The notes beneath the pieces were generated by a model. It did no database searches, had not been told where the DNA came from, and saw nothing but the letters and a program-made list of their open reading frames with translations. A stretch of 64,000 nucleotides of DNA from Sipunculus nudus (Eukaryota > Annelida > Sipuncula > Golfingiida > Sipunculidae): positions 73,172,401 to 73,236,400 of the forward strand of contig CM049315.1 of NCBI GenBank assembly GCA_026874595.1, read 5' to 3'. This document shows, one piece after another, positions 12,270-25,079 of this stretch. The position numbers and the translations under genes are program-made. How positions within the stretch are numbered: position 1 is the first letter of the stretch; each line of letters begins with the position of its first letter.

Positions 12270-12950
12270 GTAAAAAACATTCCCCACCATGTAGGGACAC
12301 CTTTTGTGCGGGGTTCCTCCTGGGCGGGGGCTGACAAGCCGGGGAATCTGCAATGCAGCCCCATCATCCGCATCATCCCACTGAACTGCTTAATCTGTGC
12401 TCTCATCTGAGCTGATAGCACTCGCTTGCTGTCTACTATAGGGCATGGATCAGTGGCAAACTTTTCGAGGCATCCACCATTGTCTCGGTTGATTCCTCAA
12501 TGGCCTGGAATGAACTAACCAGTAGAGCATCGGCTGCAGACTTTTCGTATTTTGCCAATCTCAGCCTCCATGCGATGGGTGGCCTGGTGGGTGGAGGAGA
12601 TCATTGCTTTTACCTGACCTAGATTTAGGTTGGTGGCCACAACCTGGGTCTATTCACTGTGGACCGCTGTGGGGTCCCCTTTGGAGGCAGCTAGACAGTC
12701 AATAGTTGGTTGTGAGGCACTCTCTCAGCACTTCGGAATTCAGGGTAGGTAACGGGGTTGCCTGTTGGTGCTAGACTCCGACATACTGGGGTTGGCCGCA
12801 CTTGACACCACAGAAGTTGTGGATACTGCTTGTGATGGTGCTGGGGTCGGGCCGACCTGGACCTCTTTCATGTCTGCTCCCTGGTATCCGTAAAACGTCA
12901 CCTGGTATAGGGACGAGTTGATAATAGCTGGCTCAGATCATTCAGGGTGT
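12270..12950 (-). pseudogene. Decayed coding patch of unknown family (minus strand)
   Basis: This stretch is clearly more GC-rich than its surroundings and, read on the minus strand, gives protein-like blocks in changing frames: a Ser/Thr/Pro-rich block with GPTPAPSQAVSTTSVVSSAA, then NLGQVKAMISSTHQATHRME, then SSFQAIEESTETMVDASKSL, then SAQMRAQIKQFSGMMRMMGL. Stops and frame changes separate the blocks, so it is not translatable as one protein. The low-complexity-then-helical pattern resembles a gag-like or structural ORF of a retroelement, but I do not recognise the family. It could also be a degraded host exon. Confidence 0.35.
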
Positions 12951-13039
12951 TCATTTTTTAAACGTTTATATATTAAAATTAAAATGATTACTACCGTGAC
13001 GTCATTTCGCTGGTTCCTATAAAAGTATGCAAATACAGA

Positions 13040-13140
13040 GAGGGGAAGGGAATCTGGCATAGCCAACAGGTAAGCCCACCGACCGGAAATCGGGGGTTCG
13101 ATTCCCATCGTCAGTGAATTGACTTTTCTGTGTATACCAG
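13040..13140 (+). mobile_element. tRNA-derived SINE head (A box and B box)
   Basis: TGGCATAGCCAACAGGTAAGC fits a pol III A box. About 35 bases downstream GGGGTTCGATTCCC fits the B box. Between them CCGA-CCGGAAA-TCGG can form an anticodon-like stem and 7-base loop. The acceptor stem does not pair convincingly and the unit runs into non-tRNA sequence followed by a (TA)n tract at about 13182-13227, so a SINE fragment is likelier than a functional tRNA. Confidence 0.5.
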
Positions 13141-13177
13141 TTCTATCTGTAAACATGAACAAGCATGGCTATTCATC

Positions 13178-13227
<50 letters not shown>

Positions 13228-13232
<5 letters not shown>

Positions 13233-16006
13233 TAGCTGTATTTGAAAGATTACTACATATAAGAATGATCTACGAAGTGTATACGATCGTGGTAAAATGG
13301 GTTGTTTACTATGAGACAGCTGTGATAACGCATTTTTAAAAATTCAACTTTAACCTAATCAGCATTACATTTTTTTTTTTCATTATAAAATATTATCTTT
13401 CGTATACATATACTCGGGAAGAGACTTCAAAGTATTAAAAACGCTCGGCAAAAACTCCGAGGTCAAAGCCACCGCTGTCAAAAAGATCACCGGCACCCTG
13501 AATTTTTTCCTTGCATTTCGGATGTTGGAAACAACCTATTCGGCCTCTTCACAAATCAATACTCATATTCATTTTATAAACTGAGTTTGCACCTTTACAA
13601 CCTTATTTTTTACATAAATATTGTACGAGATTTATCTGCTGTTCAAGTCAACTTATAGTATCTGCACAATTAACCATATCATTGGCAAATAACAAGGTCA
13701 TGTTTCCCTAATTTAAAGAATATACAAAATGTATAATCAGGCCATCCCTTGACTTGAGTTCATCACATCATGTTAAATAACTCAAGACTACCCTGGTGAG
13801 TCCTGCAGTCATAATTACAGCACTGCATCTATGTTGGTTTCTCCAATATCTTAACATTTAATACACAGTTTACTAATTGGCCATACTTTTGGCGGTTATA
13901 AGTTACATTACATGATGCCATCAGCATTTATGACAGAGTTGCTTGCTGCGACAGTTACTTTTCCGGCAGAGACCGTAAACTCGTCCATCTCTGAGAAGTA
14001 AACGAATGACCAATACTGCTGTACCAGTACCAGAAGAAAGGTACTGATCAAATTGGAATGACAAGCCTGTTGCACCTTTACAACAATTACAACAGGATCA
14101 TCCGATGTATTGAAAAGCAATGGACGTGCTTAACCTGAACTAGGACATCAAATTGTTTCGAGGGGCCTATAAAATACACTTGCCCATTGTAGGTGTAACT
14201 CCTAGGTAAAAAGTGTGGAAGAAAACTTAATCACAGTAATTACTATAGGCATTGGTACAAGGACACTTCTGAGGGTAGTCCTTTTAGGCTTAGCAAAGGT
14301 TAAAGTTAAAAATTACCATCAGCTGAAATACACACAAATAGTAAGACAAAAATCAAGATTTTATGCACAAGCACCTTATATAAAAATAACATTTTTAGAG
14401 CAACTTGAACATACTGGTCACTGCTGTGCAAGTCTCCTCGGTATCAAATGCTCGTTTCTTCTTGCTTTGGTTTTTCCACCCAGAGATTCCCGCCCAGTTG
14501 TAGTTTAATGCCACCTTGTGAGACTACACATAACAAATGAGTCGTCGCACGGTCTCCTTCATCCCTCTGCCACCAATCATAGCCAAAAGAATAATCTGTA
14601 AAAGCAACAAGTAACTGTCAACTAACTTAATGATATTAACGTGTATTGTAACGACATAATTACCGATTCATCAACATATAACCCATCTTGAAAAACAATT
14701 TTTACACTGTATTTAATGAGATGTACATAATATACTATCAATTAATTATCCCTTTGATAAAGTGTGTTTCTGTTTTATAAGGACCTTTGACTATCATTAT
14801 TTATTATCGAAATCATACTTTAGAACCTAGAGAAAGCTATACACAATCCATATACATATTGTACTTTCAAACTAGCAGGAATCTAGTTGGTGAGTGTGAT
14901 ATTCAATTATTGTTATGTGATAAACGTTTTCATAATATTTCTTCTGGCCCATGTACTTTAAATCGCCTTGTTCTTCAGCTTAATTTCCAGCTTCTCAACC
15001 AGGTTCACATCCGTCAGAGGAACTGAACCCCGTTTGACTTTCCAGTTTCTTATGATCCCTCTCCCTCTCTGGCAAGCAGCTTCAGCAGAAGCTTTCTATT
15101 GGTAGCCTGTTCTTTGAGGATGTCAGGGAAAATCACTTGGACTTTGGTGACAGCCTTTAGAAGCTCTTTTTCACATGCTGTTAAAGCATTTGGAATATCA
15201 GTGAAGTACTTCATGAATTTTATGCAGCAGGTAATAGTTTAAGTTAAATTACAAGTACTTCCTGAACATGTTCCATGCCTAATTTTGTACAGATATATTA
15301 TCTATGAACATCACATAAACTTGTCCTGGGGTAGACTGCATGGTTAATCTTATATAAACAGAACATTTGGTATTACGTATTCACAAATAAATTCACTCTG
15401 TATATTGAAATACGCCATTCCCATGATACAGATAATACAACCTAATAATTACCACTCATATTGGAGGTGTCCCTAGATAAACTTGATGGCAGCATATCAA
15501 CTGAGCTATTTGATGAAATTCTGCAACAGGTGCATGGTGGTGTCGGGGCCCTGGGAAACCAAAACTTCTACCAGGCTGCTTTCCCTTGTTGACCAACAGA
15601 CTAAGATAATGATTAGATTAGGTTCCCATCAGGTCTGAGGTTGTACCCCTTCTGTACACTGGTCATAATGATGCCCTATGGTCAGCCTCAGTTATTATCC
15701 TAAGTGTAACAGCAGAATTAATGCATGAGTCCTACCAGCAGTTAATAATAAATCTATTCCCTTGTTTTATATGCTGATCATATTAATATTAATCTCACAT
15801 CTGCAGCCATATTGTCGCCGACACCATTGTGTCGCCGTGCGGGACTCTACTTAATATAGAGCCATTCTGCTGTCACGTCTAATTTTTCAGGGTACCATGT
15901 ATAATTTAGAAAAAGGGAATGAAATTTCGTTTACGTGATTACGTATTAAGGACCTATAATAAGTATTATTATTGATCAAAATATCAGAATGGAATGGACC
16001 ATGGTA

Positions 16007-16058
<52 letters not shown>

Positions 16059-17708
16059 AATGGATGGACCGTGTATACGTTCATGCACTCATTAATATCC
16101 CAATTAAATATAAAATTAATCCTTCAATAAGTTTGAACATTATTTAGGAAAAACACTTAAAAATGCAGCTGCTAATAAATAAGGACATTTTTACTGTATA
16201 TACCACATCTTATTAAGGAGATTGTATCCATAAATATTGAATTATAAAAAATAACTCCTTATAAAAGAGATCTGAACACCAATTTAGCATATGTGACATA
16301 ATCATAACATATGTAACATATTCATTAGCCAGATATAAAAATAATAACTTTTAACTAATAACAATAAAGTGCTGTAGTTATCACTTTAACTTATAACAAT
16401 TAATTGCTGCAGTTATAACTATAACTATTACTATCAGTATACAGATTTGGCAGTCTTATTTATTATACTTTGGATTTAGAAAATATCGTCGGTTTCACCT
16501 TTCGTGGTTTTGACCTTAAATACTATTCGTTTGGTTAACACTTTCGTGGACTAATCGTTCCTGTTTATGCATTTTATCAGAACTCTTTGTAAACAGACCT
16601 GAAAATAAGCCAAAGATTATTCAGTAAACATACACTAGAATTTTATATCTTTAAGGCTCATTAAGTAAAAAAAAAGTCTTGGCTCAATGATATAACAACT
16701 AAAATATCGTTTGACGTATCTGAATCGTGGGTAAAAATATTTAGATAAATCTCGATAGATTTCTTCGGAATAATTCCACCTTGGTCCGTCAAATGAAGTC
16801 ATGCATTCCTAGGTTAATGAGAGCAAGTCCTATCGCTAGAGATTGGTATGTCGTTTGGTCAGGAGAAACCCCGTTTCCACTCCAGCGGGGACCAGTGCAC
16901 CTCCAGAACGAGACCACAGTTAAACTGGGCTCCAGCTCAAAACTGTGTTCAGCTGACCGTGTCTCATCACCAAGCCCGGGGACTTATTAAGTTAACTGTG
17001 TCGCACGTTTTAGCTCTTAATGTTTGGTCCGCAATTAACGGGATACAATTATATGGTGGAGTTGCCTTGTTTACAGGGTGCAATTAATATGTTTGTTCCG
17101 AACATCACACGGTACTTTTGCGAGAAACCATGCAAGCGAGGTACCGCCACTCGGCCGCATCAGCGGCTAGTCGGCTAAGCCTGTCATTACCGGCATGCAA
17201 CATGATTAATAAAATGATCAGTGTCTATTGTTGTTTCTTCAGTTAAAAAATGGCATTACTAAAACACAAAACGACAAGCATTGCAAAATGAATAAAGGAC
17301 TAGTCGACTTGGTTATATCATGATATTTTAATTGGCGGCTCTCGAAGCAGAGGTAAGACAGTCCATTCAATCCGAAGTCAGTTTCAAGCTGAGAGAATGG
17401 AATTTTAAATTTCAGTGAAATCTTGTTTTTGCATATTTAATTTTCCTCAGTCATTTGAATACATTACCTTTTGTGTCAAAATTGCCTTTTGTGGCAAAAT
17501 TGACTTTAACCCCTCTATCACAAACACGGTATTTGTCTATTTGATTTGCATGGTTCCCAACTGCCTTGATTTGATTTTGTACGATTTTACGATAAATATA
17601 TATTATTTGCATATAATGAATTAATCATTCAAATATGAAAAACTAGTACTATTAATATAAAAAGTTGGCATTAAATATATGTCCTATGGACATTAACATT
17701 ATCATAGC
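13228..17708. other. Intergenic, no confident gene
   Basis: A short stretch at about 13420-13500 has codon-like composition (DFKVLKTLGKNSEV on the plus strand) but no continuation. A (TA)n tract lies at about 16007-16057. Other open frames are short and motif-free. Several patches (14.4-15.1 kb, 15.5-15.7 kb, 16.8-17.2 kb) are less AT-rich and may be old repeats that I cannot name. Confidence 0.45.
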
Positions 17709-19735
17709 CAGTGTTGCTCCTATAGGCATGATAAGCAAAGGGACACCGGGCCCCTTTATGTAATTTCTGGGGGACACACCAAAATTAGGTGGGGACAATG
17801 TCTTCGAAGCAAATATTATCTTAAAATAATCTATGTAATGTGAATGTAGTATGTTTTGGGCATTTGGAATGAATTATAAATATTTGTAAAGGTTGGAATC
17901 GTTACATGTTTTACATGTCATCACTTTTAAGTCGCATTAAAACTGAAGGCAAGATAATTCATGTCTCAGGATCAATAATAACGGTACATTGATGTACAGA
18001 TTGCAAACTGGTGACATACAATCATGTTCATTGCTAATTGAGGAATCGCGCAACAACTGGTGCCATTCAAAGTGGCAAATCAATATCGAAACTTAATGTT
18101 GTGAACAACTCAATACGGATAAAGGACATACACATTTAGGCAAGGGTTTATTCACTGCCGATAAATTTGATAAGAATAGGTTATTCAGAAAGTCGGCCGT
18201 ACTAGCGTAAGTTGCCGTGGTACGATAAGAGTCTGTTGAATTTTGCTGCCGGCGTCACCACATAACATTATTGTTTGTATGAAAGTATGAAAGGAATAAT
18301 CGTCGAAATTTCGGTTCCCACGACGTGTCATTTATGCGTTGGCGGTGCCGTGCAACGATGTTTGGCCTACATGTCAGCCGGGAAAGTTTGCGGCCGGCGC
18401 TGCATTATTAAGCCTATAATTCTAAGGCAAGTATCAAAAGACCAGACATCACAATTTCTTTTAAAAAATAAAACATTCGAACTATTTAAATCAGAAACTG
18501 AATCTTTCTGTCCGTATATACCCGTGTTAGCCTATACGTACGTAGCCTAGAAACGGTGTCAGCTTAACCGGGAAAATATGCTGCCGGCGCGGCAGCAGCT
18601 TAAACTACTTGATCAACCAGTAACAAACGATTAAATGTCCATATCATTGGTCAGAGAAAATGTAAAACAACCAACAACGAAATAGCTGGGTTCTTCTAAG
18701 TTATGACATTTTTATATCAATTAAACCGCGATAGTGAAGTCATTCAGTCAGGAGAAACATCGCACTTTCGTCGAAGTATATTCCCGCGCTCGGGATTCTT
18801 TATACATACCGGAGAACAGAGAGATCACGTGTCCATGAGGCTTGAATATTACGAGGAAGTTCCTATTCAAATCATAGTCATATGCCTATGATTCAAATTA
18901 AACGTTCAGTCCAGAATAGAAATATGCAAATATAGAAAAAAGAGCGGCCGTCGATTGGCTTGTCTGCCGTGAAACGGTGTCATGACAGGCATAGACAGGT
19001 AGTTTGAGATTGTGGGAGACCAGAACTGAGTTGCTATGAGCGAAATAATCGTCTGAGCAATCGTAATCACGTCATCTGAGGCATTACAATGTAATTTATA
19101 TGATCAACCTGGTGTAATTCTTAACTGTATTTACGCTGTTGAGAACTGCTTGACATCATGAAATAACATTTCGAAATACCGGGACCGGGGAGGCGCGTTG
19201 TCAACCGTGCTTCGCGGATTATCTTATAGGGGAAATGTCGTAAAGATTGATCATGTCGGCCGTTGGCGCACTTTTTAAACTGGATTTAATGAATAAATAT
19301 ATATATTTTTTTCATATTAATTTATAAATGATGAAAATGCAACTTAATGGGAGATTATGTAGACTAAACAACATCCGGTCGAGCATTGGACGCTCGCTTG
19401 CCACTTTATTCCGACCACAAGAACATCGATCTTTTTAGTGTATGTGCAACCCCTTCTTGTGTATGGACCAACCCTGAGGCGATGCATTCTTGACATCGAT
19501 GGTGTTACCATTCAATCAGTGTCACAGTGTGCGTATCATGTAATCCCACATATATGATTTTATCAGAGATTCCTACCGGAGGATTCCCGCAAATCTTTCA
19601 TATAACTACGTCGCATTATTTAAACTTTTAGGGGACGCATGTGAAAATATTGCGTCCACATGGGCGCGCTTGCCTAGAAACAAAGGGACATGGCCAAAAA
19701 TATTGCCACAATGCCGCACCCTAGGAGCAACACTG
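17709..19735. mobile_element. 2.0-kb hAT-like non-autonomous element
   Basis: CAGTGTTGCTCCTA (17709-17722) is matched exactly by its complement at 19722-19735. ATAGC directly precedes the left end (17704-17708) and directly follows the right end (19736-19740), giving a 5-bp target duplication. A CAGTG start with TIRs of this length is typical of hAT elements. A 5-bp duplication is shorter than the usual 8 bp, although hAT lineages with 5- or 6-bp duplications are known. No transposase is visible. Near 18377-18403 and 18558-18590 a related GC-rich word (CCGGGAAA, then GCCGGCGC) is repeated. Confidence 0.6.
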
Positions 19736-19740
19736 ATAGC

Positions 19741-21915
19741 CATAACATTACTTCAGCAAAATCGCCTATTTGAAAATGTGCAAGGTTATCCATATGCGCA
19801 CTTAGCCTAGCTCTCCAATTGATACATCACCTATGATAATGTGTTGACCCTATGTCAATTTCTTTTACAGTAAATTGTAACACCAGTATCAAGACAGTCG
19901 AGGGATTAAACGCTCGGGACTCACCGCTGAAGACCACGGTTCAATTTCTGGAATAGTTATCAATTATGCAAAGTCGTATCTGTGACATTGAAAGTCCATA
20001 TTCGAACTTAAACAATTTGTTTGAGTTTTCATGTGATGCACCAATGATTCGAGTAAAGTGACGGTGCCTGTATTTCCCTTGAGTTATCTAACTTACATCA
20101 CTTTTACAATATCAACTCTTTGACCTTGAAAAATGCGTCAGGATCATCCATATGCACAACATGAAAAAAAAGGATCACTGATAGTTCTGACCAAAAAATG
20201 TGACCCCGGACATGAAAATAATCGGTAAGAAAATTGATGTTAAATAAATCTATATTATTATCCTATCGTGCATATTTTGTGGCCCAATACAGGGACATAT
20301 GTCGGTGCAATAGACCATTTCAGCATCTCGCGACTCGCAATGCATGCTATTCAGGGTCAAAGGTCACCATTACCAAAACACGTTCCTTGACCAGACATGT
20401 GCAAGGCAGAAATGGCGGAACGTCACGTTCCAACCCTTTCTATATATCTATTAATATTTTCAGTGGATGCCCTCCCATAGAAAATGGCAGACTTTATAAG
20501 TGTTACTCATTGCTCCTAAGCAGGTTAGAGCTTTTCTGCTGGTCTTTTTAAACAAAATGTAACAAATACGGGCACTTGTGCAGTCGCTCACTCCATGTGG
20601 CTCAGAGTCACATTGGTGAAATATTCAATTAAGTGGACACGTGGCGGTGCTTCACATTTCACTTATTTATACGTAGAAATGTCTTTGTCAACACTTTGAT
20701 ATGAAGGTTAGTAACCATTTATTAATCATGAGTATTTAGATAAACGTTTTTGTTTTAACTCGAAATGCATCTTTATAACCATCTCAAATTTCATAGTCCT
20801 GGTTCCTGTGTTAAAAACAGTTTATTATAATACTGTTATGTTGAAGACCAGTGTTTCAAGCCATAATTCCCTTTACTTTAGTCCAGATAATGCTTTAATA
20901 TTTTTATATTTCATAATAATAATCCACACTAATCACTGAGGAAATAATTAATACTGATAATTCTCTGACCCTGTCATGGACAAAACGGAAATGATTCACA
21001 TAATGTTTCACGTAAATGTTCACAGTTCAGCATGCAAAACTGCTGGACAAGATTATTGTTATACATATTTCAAAATTACAAAAAAGTCTTTGACTCTTGG
21101 GTAATGGGATGGTAACTATAAATTATAATATAGTTTTTGGGGAGCATATCAAGACATTAAAAAATATATTATAATGCAAAACTTGTAAACATAACTGTTT
21201 GCCCTGTTATTTGTCACTGTTGATGCGTAATATATTATTATAGTCTTATGTTTAAGATGTTCATGGCTTTCATGATCTGGGATAAATATTCAAGTGTCAA
21301 AAACATGAGAAAATATGATTATTAGAGAGTTTTTCTCTGGTAGCTTTTCATGGATTTGCCAATGTCATCGTTTAACATGTGCAGTAATATAATATGTATA
21401 CATATTAATCATGATACTGCCATATATATATATTACTGAACTTCACAAATAAAGCAGACCATTTTCAGTAAATAAAAATTTTACTTTAACATGACATGTC
21501 AGTTGAAGATTTAAACAGGACTAAAATGCATTGGAAAAAAGCAAATATATATACTATATGGAAGTCCTTTTATAGCAAACACCTTTTTTCAGCTTACATT
21601 TTCCTTTTTTATAGTTATAATGGAGTTTTAACACTGTACTAAATTCTTGAGAATCCTCAGATTACAAAGTGTATAATACGTATGCTACAAATAATATACT
21701 TTTACTATGAAATTAATAAAGTTTACTTCATACAAGTGCTTTGGACCAGCTGCTGTTAGACAAGGGCACAATACACACCCATACACTGAATATCAAAGGG
21801 GCAGACCATATATGCATGTGTGTACCTTTCATGTACCAAATACCTTTCATCAATCAATAAACAGTTCTTGCTAAATTGCATTGTATATTGTATTGTATAT
21901 ATATATATATGTATG

Positions 21916-21946
<31 letters not shown>

Positions 21947-22779
21947 ATATATTTATATACAAAGCCATTTATTTTAATATGTTAATATAGACATATACAT
22001 TGAAGGTTATCATATCTTTCAGATTTAACATTCATTAAAAAAATTCTACCATAAACAAATGTACGGGGGGGGGGCACACTTGCTGCCACTTCTCTTTACA
22101 GAGGTATGTGTCAAGCACTGGTTCTACTTTATAAAAGAGCTGGGTGCAAAAGGTGTAATATATTTCTCTCAAGTGTTACTTAATCATTTGTACTTCTACT
22201 GATCCACTACCTACAGAAATTTGACAGATTAGATGAAATCGTCAAGAGTATGCCATTTAAATCTAATTAATTCGAATCAATGGCACAGGCCAGAAAAAAA
22301 TATAGCTTTTTATATATTGTAATTTTGATGCATGGCACATAATTGTTATTTAGCGGATGTTGCAATGAAGCTTTTTTCTCAACCCCCCCAGCCCCCCCCC
22401 CCCCCCACCACCACACACTCTTCCACCATTGGTATCAAATGGCTTACTCCTATACCTGAAACTCGGCATCAGGCATAACTAAATATGACTTGCCTGACCC
22501 CCCCATCCCCCCCACCCCCCCCCCCCCCCCGTAGTATTCCCATTTGCTTCTGAAGGCCTAGGCTATGGGACAAACTGTTTAAAGCTTATGGTAAATATGA
22601 AATATATTTTTAATGTTTCTTAGGGTCATTTTTTTATCAAATATCAAATAATTTTAACTACTAAACTAAACGTAGCCACACAACTTAATTGGACAGAAAT
22701 CCCTGCTGTTAAAGTTGTCATTAATTCACACATTTGTAACAATGTACCGCTATCAGTAAAATTTTCTCCAGTCAATCAT

Positions 22780-22839
<60 letters not shown>

Positions 22840-24888
22840 AAGGTATGTGATGAAACTGGATCACGACCGTCGTTTTCGCCTCGTCGCTCTGTTGCAAAAC
22901 ATAGAGCGCTGTGTGACCGCGGAGGAAAGACTGCATACCCGCAGATCATTTCTACTTGCAACTTGCACCCACATGCGTGTGACACGGCCTTGGTGCTATC
23001 GACGTATCGTTCACTGATCAGAACTCGCACAACGCATGTGTTGTTTCCTGTGTTTTTTCACAGACTAGCAGGCTCTGTTTTCACAAACCATGTGTACCAT
23101 TGATACAATGTTTCACGACATTCTTTGGGAAGAGGCATGTTAAACCCCGAGAAACAAGTAACACAGTGTATCTGCTGCGTCTGACAAACGAAGCGGCAGA
23201 AGTTGTCAGGACTGCATGTAGTTTGTTTTGGTAATGGTGACCTTTCAACTTGGGCTCAAGGTCGGTCATCGCACATGCGCGCCTGTAATGCTAAAATGGT
23301 CTATTTGGCGGAAGGAAAAGGAGGACCTTGTTTTTTCCGGAGCAAACTAATATTGGTTGCACCGTGCTGGCCTCGTTGAAATCGACAATGAAATCTACAA
23401 GCTCCGACAATGGACTCGAGAACAAAACGAGTCACCATACCATTGTGACGTCACGTGATAAACCCCCATCTGGTTGTGAAATGAACTTACAACAGAAAGG
23501 TCCCCTGCACATGTGAAGGCACACCCGCTTAGATCCGGATTCGTGGGTGTGATGTTATCAATAAATAGAGAAAATAACAATAAATGGACGAAATGTTCCA
23601 CCTCTGTTAATTGAAATGCCGATTTCTAGTTAAATACAAAATTATAATTTAATATATAAATGATTATTTTTATATAACCTATTAACATAAAATACGGATA
23701 TTCTGTTTATTAATTAAACACCATCACGATTTTTATTAATAGCCGATCGCAGAACCAAAACCGATAACTGATATTAATATTTCTTTTTACAAGTTTCAAC
23801 CATCATTCCTTAGAAGCCCATGTTCTTGTTCCTGAGCTTCTTTCATAATACGTCACGTGTTTTCCTGTGGATGTGTCAATGTAGGACTAATGGTATGATC
23901 ATCGTCTAATGTGTTAGGGTGTAACACGACCAGAACCACGGAATTTATCAAATGGGTTCAGACATTAGCCGACGACTGTAAAAAGGAATCTCACCGATTT
24001 GGAAGGTTTCTTTAATTTTAACACTTTAGGTATAGAGAACATGATCCTTTTGTTCCCACCATCGAGACGAACCCGAACTCTCATTCCCACGGGTTGGTGA
24101 CAGGTGTCGCCTATGTATCTTATCTTATTATAAAATATTGTGAAAAATTATCATAGGTTCAACATGTGAATAGGCCATCCATATTCAGTGCTCATTCGCT
24201 TTATATCTGATTTTATGCCTTTCGGGTCTCTCATATTAAATTTAAAGCTGCGAATGAGTTTTAAGTAAAGAATTAAACAATATTACATAGAATAATAATT
24301 ATAATGTAGAACTGAAAGAAGTGAATGAGCTAACAAATATTAATTTTGATAGTTACTGACAAAAACATAAAATATTCCTCGACCGAAATTTATATTGACC
24401 CTTCAACATGATCAACCACTCCACAATTCCCCATTGAAATCTTTGCAGTCAGTGCTCATTTAACTAATAACAAACAAACAAGCTGACAAACAAAAACAAA
24501 CACAGGGAAACATAACCTCCATGTGTCCATATACAATTTCGACAAGCCTGTTTAGAAGAAGACTCAAAATACAGTACGAACAAATATAATATATGTAAGA
24601 ATATTTTCCTTGTTAGACCTACAATGCACTTATTAAGCCTGCTCGTATGTAGTTCTTAGTGATTAAGCAAAATAATCATTGATTGTGTTTCGTTCGAATT
24701 ATAAGGATTAAAATATAGCATAACATTTTTGTCGTAATGCATAGATTACTTTTAGGCAAAACTCCCGTCTTGTTTTGGGCAAGAATCTTGCAAAAATGGG
24801 GAGCCTTTAACAGAGGTGATATTAACGTAGGGGTTGTGTTCTCTGATGGAGATGGTGAGCCTTGAACAAAAAAGTCAAAACTAAATAA

Positions 24889-24940
<52 letters not shown>

Positions 24941-25079
24941 TTCACTCAATCAGACATGTATACATAGAAATATAATGAGATATATATTCATCGAACATAT
25001 GGTATGTTTTGTAATTAATCAGACATTTCTCATATTTTTGGTTTGTCAAGCTTATAACTGAATGCCAACTTATAAGTTA
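19741..25079. other. Intergenic, simple repeats, no confident gene
   Basis: (TA)n or (TATG)n tracts lie near 21895-21960, 22793-22830 and 24893-24938. C runs lie at about 22392-22407 and 22500-22530, and a G run near 22065. The interval 22830-23520 is less AT-rich and has several overlapping open frames of 60-90 codons, but none matches a family I recognise and stops interrupt all of them. Nothing else can be supported. Confidence 0.45.

Noticed and set aside
13052-13125. tRNA gene
   Set aside because: B box is good but the acceptor arm does not pair and there is no clear terminator; a SINE head is likelier.
22776-23103. Overlapping 60-90-codon frames on both strands
   Set aside because: No recognisable motif, no consistent splice sites, frames end at different places; kept only as a note on composition.
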